Assembly (NCBI GenBank): GCA_037074705.1
Contig: CM073591.1
Coordinates: forward strand, 183,607,432 to 183,671,431
DNA: 64,000 bases
Direction: 5' to 3'
DNA from: Zhengitettix transpicula
Taxonomy: Eukaryota; Arthropoda; Insecta; Orthoptera; Tetrigidae
Numbering within the stretch: the first letter of the stretch is position 1; each line of letters starts with the position of its first letter. The position numbers were made by a program, and so were the translations under genes. Below are positions 11,363 through 22,235 of this stretch, piece after piece. The notes beneath the pieces are model-generated. The model did no database searches. It had not been told where the DNA came from and saw only the letters and a list, made by a program, of their open reading frames with translations.

Positions 11363-11384
11363 AAAAAATTACTGATAAATTAGG

Positions 11385-11720
11385 CTTTCGGATTTTAGAG
11401 CTTATTCCAATCCATGGCTCATTCCCTACACAAGCTTTGAATAGCCTCGATGTCTCCTTCCTTTGTGATAACACCTCCTAATCTAACTCCTTCCTATGTT
11501 CGGGCCCTACTCTGCCATTTTTTGAACTTTCTGAAAATGTTTTATTTGATTTGTTCTCTACGGATCCCAACAAGCTGCCTCGTATTCCTTAATTGGTCAG
11601 ACTAAAGTTAAATATGCTACCTCCTTAAATTTAGAGCTCTCTTTTTTACATTCCACATTATGAAATTTCAAGAGTTCTACGATTTCGGTTCGAGAAATTC
11701 CCTTGCTCCCCTCACGGCTG
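11385..11720 (-). pseudogene. LINE C-terminal remnant (Jockey/CR1-like)
   Basis: The minus-strand frame reads KEVAYLTLV.PIKEYEAACWDP, then NQIKHFQKVQKMAE. This matches the segment after the reverse transcriptase of Jockey/CR1-type LINEs (AY.TLVRP.LEYA..VWDP......IE.VQ..A). After frameshifts the remainder reads RRHRGYSKLV. It is related to the minus-strand remnant at 36.6-37.0 kb. Several stops show it is inactive. Confidence 0.6.
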
Positions 11721-13835
11721 TTGAATTCATATTCCTAGATATTTGTAGCTCGTCACCCTTATAATTAGCAGCACTTCACCTTCTCTACAAGGTAATGTGG
11801 GCGGCTCGGTGGAAATTCGTAAACAGAGCTTAGTTCCGTACTGTGTAAAAAATCTTTAACGTCTGAAGGCACTTTACATTAATGGTGACCCTTACTTTAT
11901 CTCGTAGCATCAGCCGACTTACAGCGGATCACTGGTCTTATAGCACCACACGACGTCCACATTAAAAAACTTTTGTTCGTTACAGCTCGCCAATTTTGCA
12001 ACTTCTCGCCTCTCTCACTTCACTTACAGTCCTGCCTCTCCTGTTAGTCTCCCGAGTGCGGAGTATATACCCTTACTCCACCCCCATAACGATGAAAAAA
12101 AAGGGACGCGTACCCTCGGCTTCTTGGGGCCTCTCCGGCGCATGTGCACTTTTAATTAATTCCGCCGAGACCCTCTGAGAAACTTACCGATGTTATTCAC
12201 TACAATATACTATTTTTAAAGTCATATCTGTTTTCCAAATCTTTACTCGTAGTTCGCTGCCAGGCATGCTAGGGTAAACAGTATCGAGAAGTCTTCCAGT
12301 GCCCTGGTGTGTTTACATCAGTGGCCATTATAAAAATCATTAAAAATTTCCAAAAGCAATTCTTCATTAACCCGGAAAAGTTAAACTCCCTTCCGGAATC
12401 GATATTTTTGCAGTACGAAGGCTCTAACTATAGGATGTGTCTAGCAGTCAAAACGATAACTGCTATAATTGTAAAAATCCCGACCATATCGCGATAAACT
12501 CTCCTAATAGAGTACTGACCAATAATCTGACCGCAAATGACAACTATGACCAAATCCAGTGTAAAAACCGGCGCCCACAATTCCAATAGCTAACCCGCAA
12601 ATAACAGAGATGTATAATTCACAACCAACAAACAAAAAAAGAACAGCATCGACAAGCCATGCGGATAAAGACGCCAGTAATCCTGAACAGAATACGACTA
12701 CTGTAATATGAAATAAAGGTTTTTGGTAATATATTTACAAAAATATTTGGCTCATCAAATAGTTAATTCATATATTCTAAAAAATTCCAAATGATTACTT
12801 GAGAACACTCTGCTCATCGCACGCGCAGTTCTACAGTGGGCTATTAAAATGCATTCGCTCTATCCCGTGATGCACTGTTTATTACCATTTTTGTAATACG
12901 ATTCTTCTTCTCGACTGCATACATCTCTGCTTGCACGTATTCCCTTTTCTTTTGGGTGGGGTACGTTCCATGGTGGAAGTGCGGTGCGCAGATCCTCGCC
13001 ACGGCTCCTCTGCGCATGACGTCATCCTTGAGGCAAGCGTATGCCTTCCATCCACTACGTAAACTGCGAGATTCGGAAAAAATTCTCAAACGTTTCTTTC
13101 TGTTTTCTTTCATTGCCAAATTTAATACTTATCTTTATTATTATTTAATATCTTATCTTGTCTCTTGCTATCTGAATGTACCGTTCTATTAATTTTTTAC
13201 GTAATGATACATTAGTTTCAGAAATCGGGCATCAGTGATCGGTCATGAAGACACATTAGATTAGATTTTTTTAGCTCCATTAATCCTCTGCTCTGCTCTG
13301 CTCATAAACTTACAACTTAGAAACTTACAAATGTATGAATGAGATATACATAAATACTCTGTGTTTAATAAATAGTGATATGAAAAATTTGAAGTGTACA
13401 TATTTGAAATGACATGAAACAGGTTCAGGGAGAATATAAGGAATACTGCATACGTAAATAAGGGAGAATAAGTTAGGATTACAGAACATTACACAAGTAA
13501 GAAATCTTAAATATAAAGTAAGGAATAGAAACTAATTGTAAGCTGAACTTCACTTCACTAATAGCACTAAAAGTTTTCCAAAATAACACTGCACTGCACA
13601 AATAAAACTCCCATTTGTATCTCATCTTCTTGTACTGATGAAAATTCAAAGTGTTGGTTCCTCCCGAAGAATTTATCTGGCAGCTCTTCTCAGTGGCTGG
13701 AAATCTCGTGCGGACGACATCAAATAAACAATTCCGAAGTATCAGTTGGACATACAGACAGTAAAGATTTATATTAGTATTCCCAGTATCTTCTAGGGAA
13801 CCAATGTGAGTTTGGCTCAGGCTGATTTCCGAATT
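11721..13835. other. No recognised gene
   Basis: A moderately GC-rich part (11.75-12.2 kb) may be more of the neighbouring LINE, but no motif could be read. A 91-residue minus-strand frame near 13.0 kb has no family signature. Confidence 0.3.
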
Positions 13836-13839
13836 CCTT

Positions 13840-15250
13840 AACAGAGTAATACGCGCCCTTAATCAGCAGAGTTGTGTATTTCTTAATAAATACGCTGTAA
13901 CTGCTTACGCTTTTAATGCTGAGAGAAAGACAGTTAAATAGTTTTATTCCTGAATAATGTACACGTTTTTAAAAAAGTGAGAGATGATGTTTGCCAGTCC
14001 ATAATGTCGCGCGGTTTCTGGTATAATATTCATGGAATTCCCCGTTGGTAACAAACAGACTTTGATTACGTTTTACGAATTTTATAGTTTCCAAAATGTA
14101 TGCACTTGGTAATGTTAAAATTTCAAGAGCTTTGAAGAGAGGTCTACAAATTTATCTGTAATTTTTGTCACATAATATTCCGATCGCACGTTTCTGTAGT
14201 TTCAATATTTCCGCAGAGCGAGAAGAAAGTCCCCAGCTCGTAATTCCATAGCACATGCGGGAATGGAAATATGCATAATATACCGATTTTTGCAGTTAAA
14301 GTATCTACTTGTTGCATTAATAATCGAAGAGAATAACAGACGGAACCTAAGTTTACTTGAAAGTACATTAATATGTTCATTCCATCGTAACTTTCCGTCC
14401 ACGTGACCACCGAGAAATGTTGCATGATCAGTGGCTAATTCAGTGTTGTTACCCGACGAAAGCTGAACGATATTTGTTTTCTTAAGTTGAGAACCAATTT
14501 GTTTGCACTGAACCAGACATTTAATAACTTAAAGTCACTTTCGACTTTTTTTGTCGTCGCTACCAGTTATTATTAAGTTCGTGTAATCAGCATAAAGAAC
14601 TGATTTTATAGGTTTAATGCAATCTGGAAGGTCATTTATGTACAATAGAAAAAGCGGTCCAAAAATCAACCCCAGCGAGACCCTGCAAGTTTTTTCTTTC
14701 CAATCACAGACATAAACATTGCCGTCATTGTTGTCTATGACGACTTTTTGCTTTCGAATAGAATTTGAAAAGTAAGGAAACATTTCCCCTAATTCAGTAA
14801 AACTCCAGTTTATCAAGTAAAATTTTGTGATCAACCATGTCGAACGCTTTGGAGAGATCTGCAAATATCCCTGTTACTTTTAATTTGTCTTCCAGAGTGT
14901 CCTTGGATTGAATTCACGAAATCGTTCACAGCGCTGTTAGTGGATTTATTTTTGAGAAAGCCATGTTGTTCTGGTGAGGTGATTTTATGTTTTTCTAATA
15001 AATTTACAACTCGCTAATGGATCGCTTTTTCTAGTATTTTAGAGAAAGTTGCAAGGAGGGAAATAGGTCGGGAATTTGAGATATCAGTACGCGCGTCCTT
15101 TTTAAATAGTGGAATTACTTCAGCTTAATTAGATTAAAGAATCCGGAAATTTTCCTTTTAAGAACGACAAATTAATTATGTATTGAATTGGTTCTGTTGC
15201 AGCTTCTGCGCATTCCTTAACGAGTTTGCTGTTCATACTGTATGTATCAC
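13840..15250 (-). pseudogene. LINE reverse transcriptase pseudogene (Jockey/CR1-like)
   Basis: This is the most extended reverse transcriptase here, copying RNA into DNA in the parent element. In order leftwards: MANSLVKECAEA and LSFLKGKFPDSL near 15.2 kb, IFADLSKAFDMVDHKILLDKL near 14.85 kb (palm), LIFGPLFLLYINDLPDCI near 14.66 kb, and the catalytic box YADY at 14583-14594, where active enzymes have YADD. Next come KLQKRAIGIL near 14.2 kb, EILTLPSAYILETIKFVKRN near 14.1 kb, and HEYYTRNRA near 14.0 kb, the conserved C-terminal H-Y-TRNR motif. Many stops and frameshifts, plus the Asp-to-Tyr change, make it dead. No endonuclease domain was found upstream. Confidence 0.85.
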
Positions 15251-17198
15251 TTGAATTAGAACTTTACACTTACGACTTGACTATACAATAATGAAGAAAC
15301 TGCTTATTTTATTGCTTCCAAAGAATTTATATTAACACAACTGATAAATATTATGCATTTTAGTATTATATTATTTTCTTCCTATTGATATTTGAATTAA
15401 TACTTTCTTTATTCAGTTACAGTTTACCAGGTATAATTTATTTTACACTAGAAAACTATTGAATTTTGGCTTTTAATTTTATTTTCGAGTTTTCTTTCCC
15501 TTACCCTAATACATATTCGTGTTCGCGCTTATAGAAACGGCAACATCCAGAGGGAGATGGATATTACTTACTGCTAAAGTTTTGTCTGACACTTTGATTA
15601 AATATATGCAAATCATTGGAAAAAGAAGTTTCATGCAAGATATTTGAAATCATCTTCCATTTTCTTGCTAGTAATACAAACTACTGAGTGGTACATTTAA
15701 GTTTTCCAAGCGAAATTAATTGGAACCTCTCAGCTCACATGCATCATTCCCCAAATAATTGAACTTATCCCTGAAACCTGCAAGGTTCTTTAGTCATCGT
15801 TTCTTCCGAAGATACAGGGTTGGGCATAGAAATGTATTGTTAAGACTCAATACCTACATTAATTTCACATTCATCAAAAGAAATCTTCAATGTATGGCAA
15901 CTGAATTCTTTCCTCAATTACATTCTCACTTAATATATTTTTTTACACTTTTTAGAGCAGTTTGGGTTAAACGTGTATCATCACCCGAAGAATACTATCA
16001 TCTGTTTTGAGTAAAAATAATGCCAGAATGCTTACCCTGAATATACCACTTAAGTCTACGAGAGAAATCCAAAGCAGAAGGATGATCATTTGCCCCAACC
16101 CAACCTGTAATGTATGGGGAAAAAACCTCCATGTGCTTATTTGACTGATACTCTGTTTAGCACTTCTCACTTAAGTCTTTGTAAAGATTTTCTAAAGATT
16201 TGTTGGATATTAGTATCCCCTTTTGGAACTGAATCAGACCTTCGTGAGATCCAACTCTCAGGTTCTTTAGGACAGAATTGACAGATTACAATAAAGAACT
16301 TTGACTTTCAAAATCTATGCCAAATTCATTCATCGCAGGATTATTTACAAACTTTACTGAGCTTATCAGTAAATGGTTTGATTTAATGCAGAAAGTAAAT
16401 TTTTGAGTTTATTGCCAGTTAAAGTTATCCAAAAATCAGTTAATTTCACACTACACTATTACCTAAGCTAATTTGACTTGAAAGAAGTTGTGCACTTTTT
16501 TACGTTCTCTCCCTCTGTCATCTAAATTGTACCTTGAAATCTTGAATGCAAATTTTCACATCATATATTGAAATTAATTATTCACAGCAAGATCTGTAAA
16601 CATATACAAGAATACTTGTACATTACATTAGTCTTATCTTTTATACAGCAAGCATTGATTCTTGTTTCACGTAAATTAGCAACTTTTGGAAAGGGAAAAA
16701 TTCTTTTGTTACAATTTGTGCAAAAAAAACAGCACACGACGGCGTTAATTGTCATTTTTAAATAGAAATTCACATTGTGTTGGACGTAAAACAACTTATT
16801 TCCTCTAAAAAAAACTCAACGCATTCGACACATTCGCTACTAGCACCCAAGGTGACGTCATGAGCAGAAGAGAACCAAATATAGATCCACCATGGTCCGA
16901 TCCTGAAACAAATGAACCCTCCGTCAGGACACTCATAATATATGGCCTGACATCTGCCATATTTTTGCCCTAAATTTCTTCGTAAACTGCGGACAGCCAA
17001 TAATTACTACATTACAATATGCCCCCTTAAGATCATGCATTCTTTTTTGAACTTCTACGAATCGAGATCTTATAAAAAATCAGAAAACGGACTAGACTTA
17101 TCGGTACATGTATAAGCAGGAAGCAGAAACATTATTGGTTGACAAAAAAATGAAAACAAAAGTTGTGTGTAATCCTAAACACCTAAATATATATATAC
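15251..17198. other. No recognised feature
   Basis: Mostly AT-rich. A cysteine-containing minus-strand frame (16770-17000) has higher GC but no recognisable domain. Confidence 0.3.
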
Positions 17199-18503
17199 TG
17201 TAATGCCTTGAAGGAAAGCCATTGTTTCAGATTAATGGTCTTGGCCGTCAGAGGAAGTTGTGATGTTGTGTACTTAGGATTGGTATTGAGGAGTCAGAGC
17301 AAGGCACATGCGGGTGGCCTGTCGCAAGATAAATCTGTTAAGGCAGCCATTGTTTCTGATTAATGGCCTGGACAGTTCAAAGAACAGTTTTTAATGTTGT
17401 TTACTTAGGATTGAGAGGCAGTTTGGGCGGTCTGGTGAATTTAGAACAGCGCACGTGCGTGCGGGGGTGAGAAGACAAGTTCAAAGTAATTGAGGGCGCA
17501 AAGACAAATTAGACCTGTCTCTATGGTCATCTTTGGGACAAGACAGAGTAGCGAGCTTTTTTTGCTAACTAAGGAACTGCAGCTGCAGAATGTAAATCTC
17601 GGGATAATGGAGGAAACTGTCATCGGGCAGTTGCGACGTAGTTTTGGAGCAAAGGAAAACGGAAGGGACTCTGATATATAAGCGAGAGCGGCTTTTGAAA
17701 GAGTTAGTTGAGTTTTGGAGTCTGGACTTGGAGTTAGAGTGGGAGAGGGGTGCTGTGAGCACCGAGACTGGAGAATTGTGAGTGGAGTTAGTTATTCTGC
17801 GACCACCGAAGAATGACTAAGACAGACATAGTTTAAGGGAGGAGAATGTTTTATAAGTTGCAGCCTGCGAGAGAAATAGCAAAATATTCAACGATAAACA
17901 TTTTTGTATGCTGAAGTCTAATCTGTTGTAATATCAAAATTAGACCACTGTCTTCGATGGTAGGAGACCAGGACACTGCATCCAGCGTCGAGTAGTTTTC
18001 ACCACGAGCAAGTAATATGTCCTTCACGAACGGAGAACCAGCTTTCGTCAAACCAACAGTGTGTTAGAGTCAGTGTTTAAAATGTCCAGTATATAAAGTG
18101 TGTGTGTGTACGAACGAGCCAAATTTTCCTGAGTAATCGTAAGTTGAAATTTCATGGAATTAATATGTGTAAACCGAATTAAAAGATACAGTCAGATATC
18201 GTTCTTTTATTTTGTGTTAATAAAATAAACTCTTTAAATTTAAAATCAATCTGGTAGAATAAGTTTGTAAATAATTTTCGTCTATGTCTAGACAAATAAA
18301 TATTTCTTTTTAATTTAAAGACAAATGTTGGGTTCTTTGATTAAGTTAAATGTTCTGTCTGTTATGAAACCCAGTAAAGACCTTTGAGAGAATGAGATAT
18401 GTTTTTTTATTGTATAATTGTTTCAAGTTTTGTTAAATAAATTTTGATTGTTTTAAAAATGAACAATTGTTCATTTAAAAGCCCATAATATTTAAGTATT
18501 ACA
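17199..18503 (+). mobile_element. 1.3-kb LTR of an LTR retrotransposon
   Basis: It begins TGTAATGCC right after ATATATATAC and ends AGTATTACA, with inverted TGTAAT...ATTACA ends, followed by a primer-binding-like site. The U3 part contains a diverged tandem duplication (17217-17288 and 17345-17415, period 128). A shared LTR motif ACCCAGTAAAGACC lies at 18369, 134 bases before the end. A block near 17571 (GGAACTGCAGCTGC...) recurs in the LTR fragment at 55730. No 3' partner was found. Confidence 0.7.
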
Positions 18504-18506
18504 TTT

Positions 18507-18525
18507 TGGCTACCACAACGTGGGG
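18507..18525 (+). promoter_or_regulatory. Primer-binding-site-like sequence
   Basis: TGGCTACCACAACGTGGGG lies 3 bases after the LTR end. It resembles the tRNA-Lys-type primer site with a small insertion. The same sequence follows the LTR ending at 42077, which supports a real element feature. Confidence 0.6.
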
Positions 18526-18735
18526 AAAATTAAAAAGTAACCGTTTATTTATTAAAATACATAGATATTTTCTGTATGGAAAATATATACAAAGTAATTT
18601 TGCAGTAAATATGATTCGTTCACAGTCTGTAAGCTTGAAATTAACAATAATAGAATGTAAATTACGCACAGAAATATGAAAATTAAATGGACAGCCAATA
18701 TTACATTCTTGTATTAAAATACATAACAACAGTGA

Positions 18736-19404
18736 AGCAATAAAGACAACTGTACGAAAATACTAAAATATTCACATAAAATTCAATGGTCAATGCTACA
18801 ACGTTGTACTGAAATACGTAATAATAAAATAATATTCCCAAATACGAAATATTCAATTAAGTCGACAAGTAATGCTACATTGTTACATTACAGTCCTAAT
18901 CCACCCAAGAAAACCAAACAAATCATTCATGATCATCAGTACAAGGCGTTTAGTCAAGCATTGGCTGCAGAAAAAATATTATATAAGGAAGAAAACAGTG
19001 CCACATTTATCTCTTTGGAACAGATAAAGACCCTTATGACCTCAAAAAGCCCATGGAATATTATTAGTGATTACCAAATATCCTTTACATCATTCATGAA
19101 TGTTTTGGAATCATGTTATCCACACATAGATGATAAAACGACAAAAAGTAGAATTACAAGGCTTATAGAATTAGTTAAAAACAAGACAGTGATTCATATT
19201 GAGAAGCAGACGCCAACTCCTAATAAAAGCAGACTATGAGAACAGTACACTGAAATAGTAACGGTCCTAGAAGAAGGTGAAATAAAACAAAAACGATTGA
19301 TCGGATTATACAGCCCGGTATTTATAGACATACAAGAATCAAATTTCAAAGCTAAGCTATCAGGATTCTCACTGCATAACTGCATAACTAATAAATATGG
19401 GTAA
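18736..19404 (+). pseudogene. Unrecognised gag-position reading frame
   Basis: The frame is open from 18736 (first ATG at 18793) and runs 148 residues from that ATG to a TGA at 19237. It continues in the same frame for another 55 residues to TAA. It lies about 230 bases after the primer-binding site, where gag would begin. No zinc knuckle, capsid motif or other domain is recognisable. The product would be basic and lysine-rich (e.g. NPPKKTKQIIHDHQYKAF). It could be a decayed gag, or chance. No pol follows. Confidence 0.35.
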
Positions 19405-19852
19405 AAGTGAACATAAAATTGTATATCATTAAGTAAAAGTGAAAAATAATTACAATATTTGCTGTTGTTCTTATGCAATGACATGACAAACCAACTTATT
19501 AAACTACTTACTTTTATGTTTATTATTGGAATGAATACTGTATCTCAACAAATCTTATGTAAATAAGAATTCTGTAAATTATGTACGTCGTAAACCGTTG
19601 TAGATAGCGACCTAAAAGCAACGGATTCGTCTTCAGCGTGGCCGTTTCATTAGAAAAGACACCCTGTTGAGGCATATGACGAACAGTCACGTTGTCGACG
19701 AGACCAGTATTAACCTCAATTAAAAAAATCTTTACTTTCCCCATCCTATCCCTTCTCCGATTCGAATAAATCAGTTTCTTTTCTAGCCCGGTGCCCGCAT
19801 TTCCGTGACATCGATTAATATTCTATTTTCACGCATCACTAGGCAAGATCTT

Positions 19853-19998
19853 TCTGAAAAGATCGCTGACCCTTGATAGAGGAAGAATTTAACGCTAGGT
19901 TTCATTTGGCCGCAATGCACGCAATTGCAGGAGAGTAAACTACATATCCCAATGTATTTAAAATATTTGTGGTGTTCATTAATTACGTATAGCTGTCG
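19853..19998. repeat. 146-bp direct repeat, copy 1
   Basis: Nearly identical to 21072-21205: two substitutions, plus 12 bases present here and missing there. Landmarks are GATCGCTGACCCTTGATAGA and GGCCGCAATGCACGCAATTG. Family unknown. Confidence 0.75.
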
Positions 19999-20189
19999 GA
20001 GGTGAAAAGCTCGTTACCTCAACAATGGACTTGATCATTTGTTTGATAGGCTAACCCGTCTTACCTTTTCTGTTGTATTTGCGTTTATCTTCGTTTTAAG
20101 CTTTTCCTTCGAACATTTGGTTTGTACGACGTTTTTGAATCACCTGACGAACTCAACAAAGGTTGCAGAATCTTTGTGTGGTATTTATT

Positions 20190-20191
<2 letters not shown>

Positions 20192-20231
<40 letters not shown>
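20192..20231. repeat. (TA)n microsatellite
   Basis: Forty bases of alternating TA. Unlike the tracts at 38-41 kb, it is not joined to an LTR end. The 65 bases to its left weakly resemble 38160-38212. Confidence 0.9.
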
Positions 20232-20235
<4 letters not shown>

Positions 20236-21071
20236 TTTGTCTGATATTGAGCTACCTATTCATCTAAAGAGTATACTTTTAACACAAAAAGGTTTGGGAG
20301 TATTGTCTTATGATTAAATTAATTCCATGCAAAAAAAAATACTTCTCTGTTAAGTAGTATTTTTTTGCTAATGATTCAAACATCAATTAAAAATATTGTC
20401 TTAAAAACTAAATATTATTTTACTTAACTGTTATGTTCTGTATACTTCCCTCTGAAATGTTTGCTGTGAAACTATTATGACGTGTATTTCCTTAAACGTG
20501 TTTAATGACGTCACTACCAATACGCATGAAACACACCCAGGACTGGATTAGCTTTGCCTGGACCGCCTCTGGGTCACAAGCTATGACGTATTCAACAATC
20601 CGGTTTTTATACCTTCAATGTCACATCATTCAACTTAAAATAACTGTATATATGGTCGCCTGATTTACCCGAAGACGTTTAAATAACTTGAAAACTACGC
20701 ATCGTATCGGAAACAAGTGGATAGTGAAATTTGTTCCTCTTGTGATGATCGTTGAAAAATAATTGGTAAATTATACAAAAACCTGAAATTAATTTATTTA
20801 CAAATCATTATCAGTTACAATAGTACAAGTATTTTATTCAAACACAAGTTATTTAATTTGTAAAGTGCAAGACACCGTTTAAAAATGACATATATTATAT
20901 TTAACTCTGCTAAACCTAAACGACCGCCATTTGAATTCTAATTAATAAGAAAAATGAAAAAAAAATCGGTTACCAAACCTGGGTATTCTTGCGGAATATT
21001 ATCGGGTAACTTCTCCTTCAGGAAGTCGCAAGCTGCGTCCTCTACTTTTATCCTACTAGAAGTCAATTTTC
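20232..21071. other. No recognised feature between direct repeats
   Basis: AT-rich sequence with no coding or repeat-end signature. Confidence 0.3.
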
Positions 21072-21205
21072 TCTGAAAAGATCGCTGACCCTTGATAGAA
21101 GAAGAATTTAACGCAAGGTTTCATTTGGCCGCAATGCACGCAATTGCAGGAGAGTAAACTACATTTAAAATATTTGTGGTGTTCATTAATTACGTATAGC
21201 TGTCG
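21072..21205. repeat. 134-bp direct repeat, copy 2
   Basis: The second copy of the repeat at 19853, in the same orientation, carrying a 12-base deletion. The two copies are about 1.2 kb apart. Confidence 0.75.
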
Positions 21206-21600
21206 TATAGTTCTCCGAAAGAACTGCTGTGAGACTGTTTTCCCCTGTTTCTTCCGGTACTTCCGGTACGGTAAGTTATTATTATTATTATTATACGTGT
21301 AATAAAACAATTCTAACACGCCAACGTGTCTCTACCTTTTAATGATTTCACCCACCACGCAAAACCGTCATCCATTCACCCAGGTGTGCTTTCCGGAAAA
21401 TCCCCTAACACTGGAATATTTTCGCCTGATCGGAACATTTGATACTAAAGAAAATTATTATCTTGAAATAAAACGTTTATTTGGACGATTTACGATGGTG
21501 AGCACGGGTTTGATTTTAATTCTGCTGTGTAATTTTCTTCAAAGAAACTGTAAGATTGGTACCACAGTTTCCTAGGGGGACTTCTTCATCTTCCATGGCG

Positions 21601-21816
21601 CTACATTCCGTAGTGAACATTGGCTTTTTCAACGAGCTTCTTCCATCCTTCACGGTCATAAGCTGTCCTCTTCCAATTTCTACATCCCAGCTTCCATAGA
21701 TCTTCCTCCAACCATCTTCTTCGTGGTCTACCTCGTTCTCTTTGCCCTCCTGGGGTTTCAAGTAGAATCTTCTTTACCAACTCAGACTCCTTCATTACTC
21801 TCTTTGAGTTTCCCAT
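21601..21816 (-). pseudogene. LINE polyprotein C-terminus
   Basis: The frame reads ESELVKKILLETPGGQ, then RERGRPRRRWLEEDLWKLG, and DREGWKKLVEKANVHYG before a stop. The GRP..RW.EDL...G...W...A.DR..W..LVE.A order is the basic tail closing many insect LINE ORFs. It overlaps the head frame at the fusion point in a different register. Intact over 71 codons but without any catalytic domain. Confidence 0.75.
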
Positions 21817-21934
21817 TCTGGTCTATCTGTTCCTTAAGGGATACCTGGCTATGGAGGGATCGGATATTCCAGATTCCTATTCGGAGATTAGTTTTCGTCT
21901 CGTTGTCCAGGGTGCATGCTGTGTCGTTGTCCAT
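21782..21934 (-). pseudogene. LINE endonuclease N-terminus (51-codon frame)
   Basis: The frame starts MDNDTACTLDNETKTN and continues LRIGIWNIRSLHSQVSLKEQ. The IGIWNIRSL stretch is the first strand of the AP-endonuclease-like (EEP) domain that nicks target DNA for LINE insertion; its usual form is I.TWNVR. The frame ends after 50 residues just beyond the fusion point. No catalytic residues beyond the WN motif remain, so it cannot be active. Confidence 0.6.
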
Positions 21935-22235
21935 TCATCCGTTCGGCTTCAACTCTTTGGATTTTCGTAACTTTGGTATTTTTACGGGAGCAGGATGTTA
22001 ATCTTACGCCCAACCTCCAACCTGGAGGGCCAGGGTATCCCAGTTAGTCTGGGTCATCACCTTTGACCTGCCCAGCAAGGTAGGTCCTACCAGTAGCTAC
22101 GCTGGCGCTGGCATAACTCTCAGGATCACTTGACCACTCAAGCCCTACCACCAGTTCAAGGTAGGGATACCATTGGTGGAGCTAGTGGGACTTCAATGAC
22201 ACCGACCCCCACATCATCTAGGGAGGGATGAGGTA

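Larger units (their letters stand above)
21573..22235 (-). mobile_element. LINE-derived mini-element: 5' head fused to 3' tail
   Basis: Read on the minus strand, it begins with a GC-rich untranslated leader (22235 to about 21935). A start codon follows, with about 30 codons of an endonuclease N-terminus. The sequence then passes directly into the last ~70 codons of the LINE polyprotein and a short 3' UTR. The entire middle of the ORF, including most of the endonuclease and all of the reverse transcriptase, is missing. The result is a non-autonomous derivative that keeps both termini of its parent. Confidence 0.65.

Noticed and set aside
10994..11383. 129-codon plus-strand frame
   Set aside because: It is a chance frame across a GC-rich repeat; the frame is broken or on the other strand in the other copies.
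11996..12178. C-rich stretch suspected as inserted mitochondrial DNA
   Set aside because: No mitochondrial protein or rRNA reading could be recognised in any frame.
20125..20190. Weak similarity to 38160-38212
   Set aside because: About 50 bases with several gaps; could be an old shared repeat, but too short and AT-rich to name.
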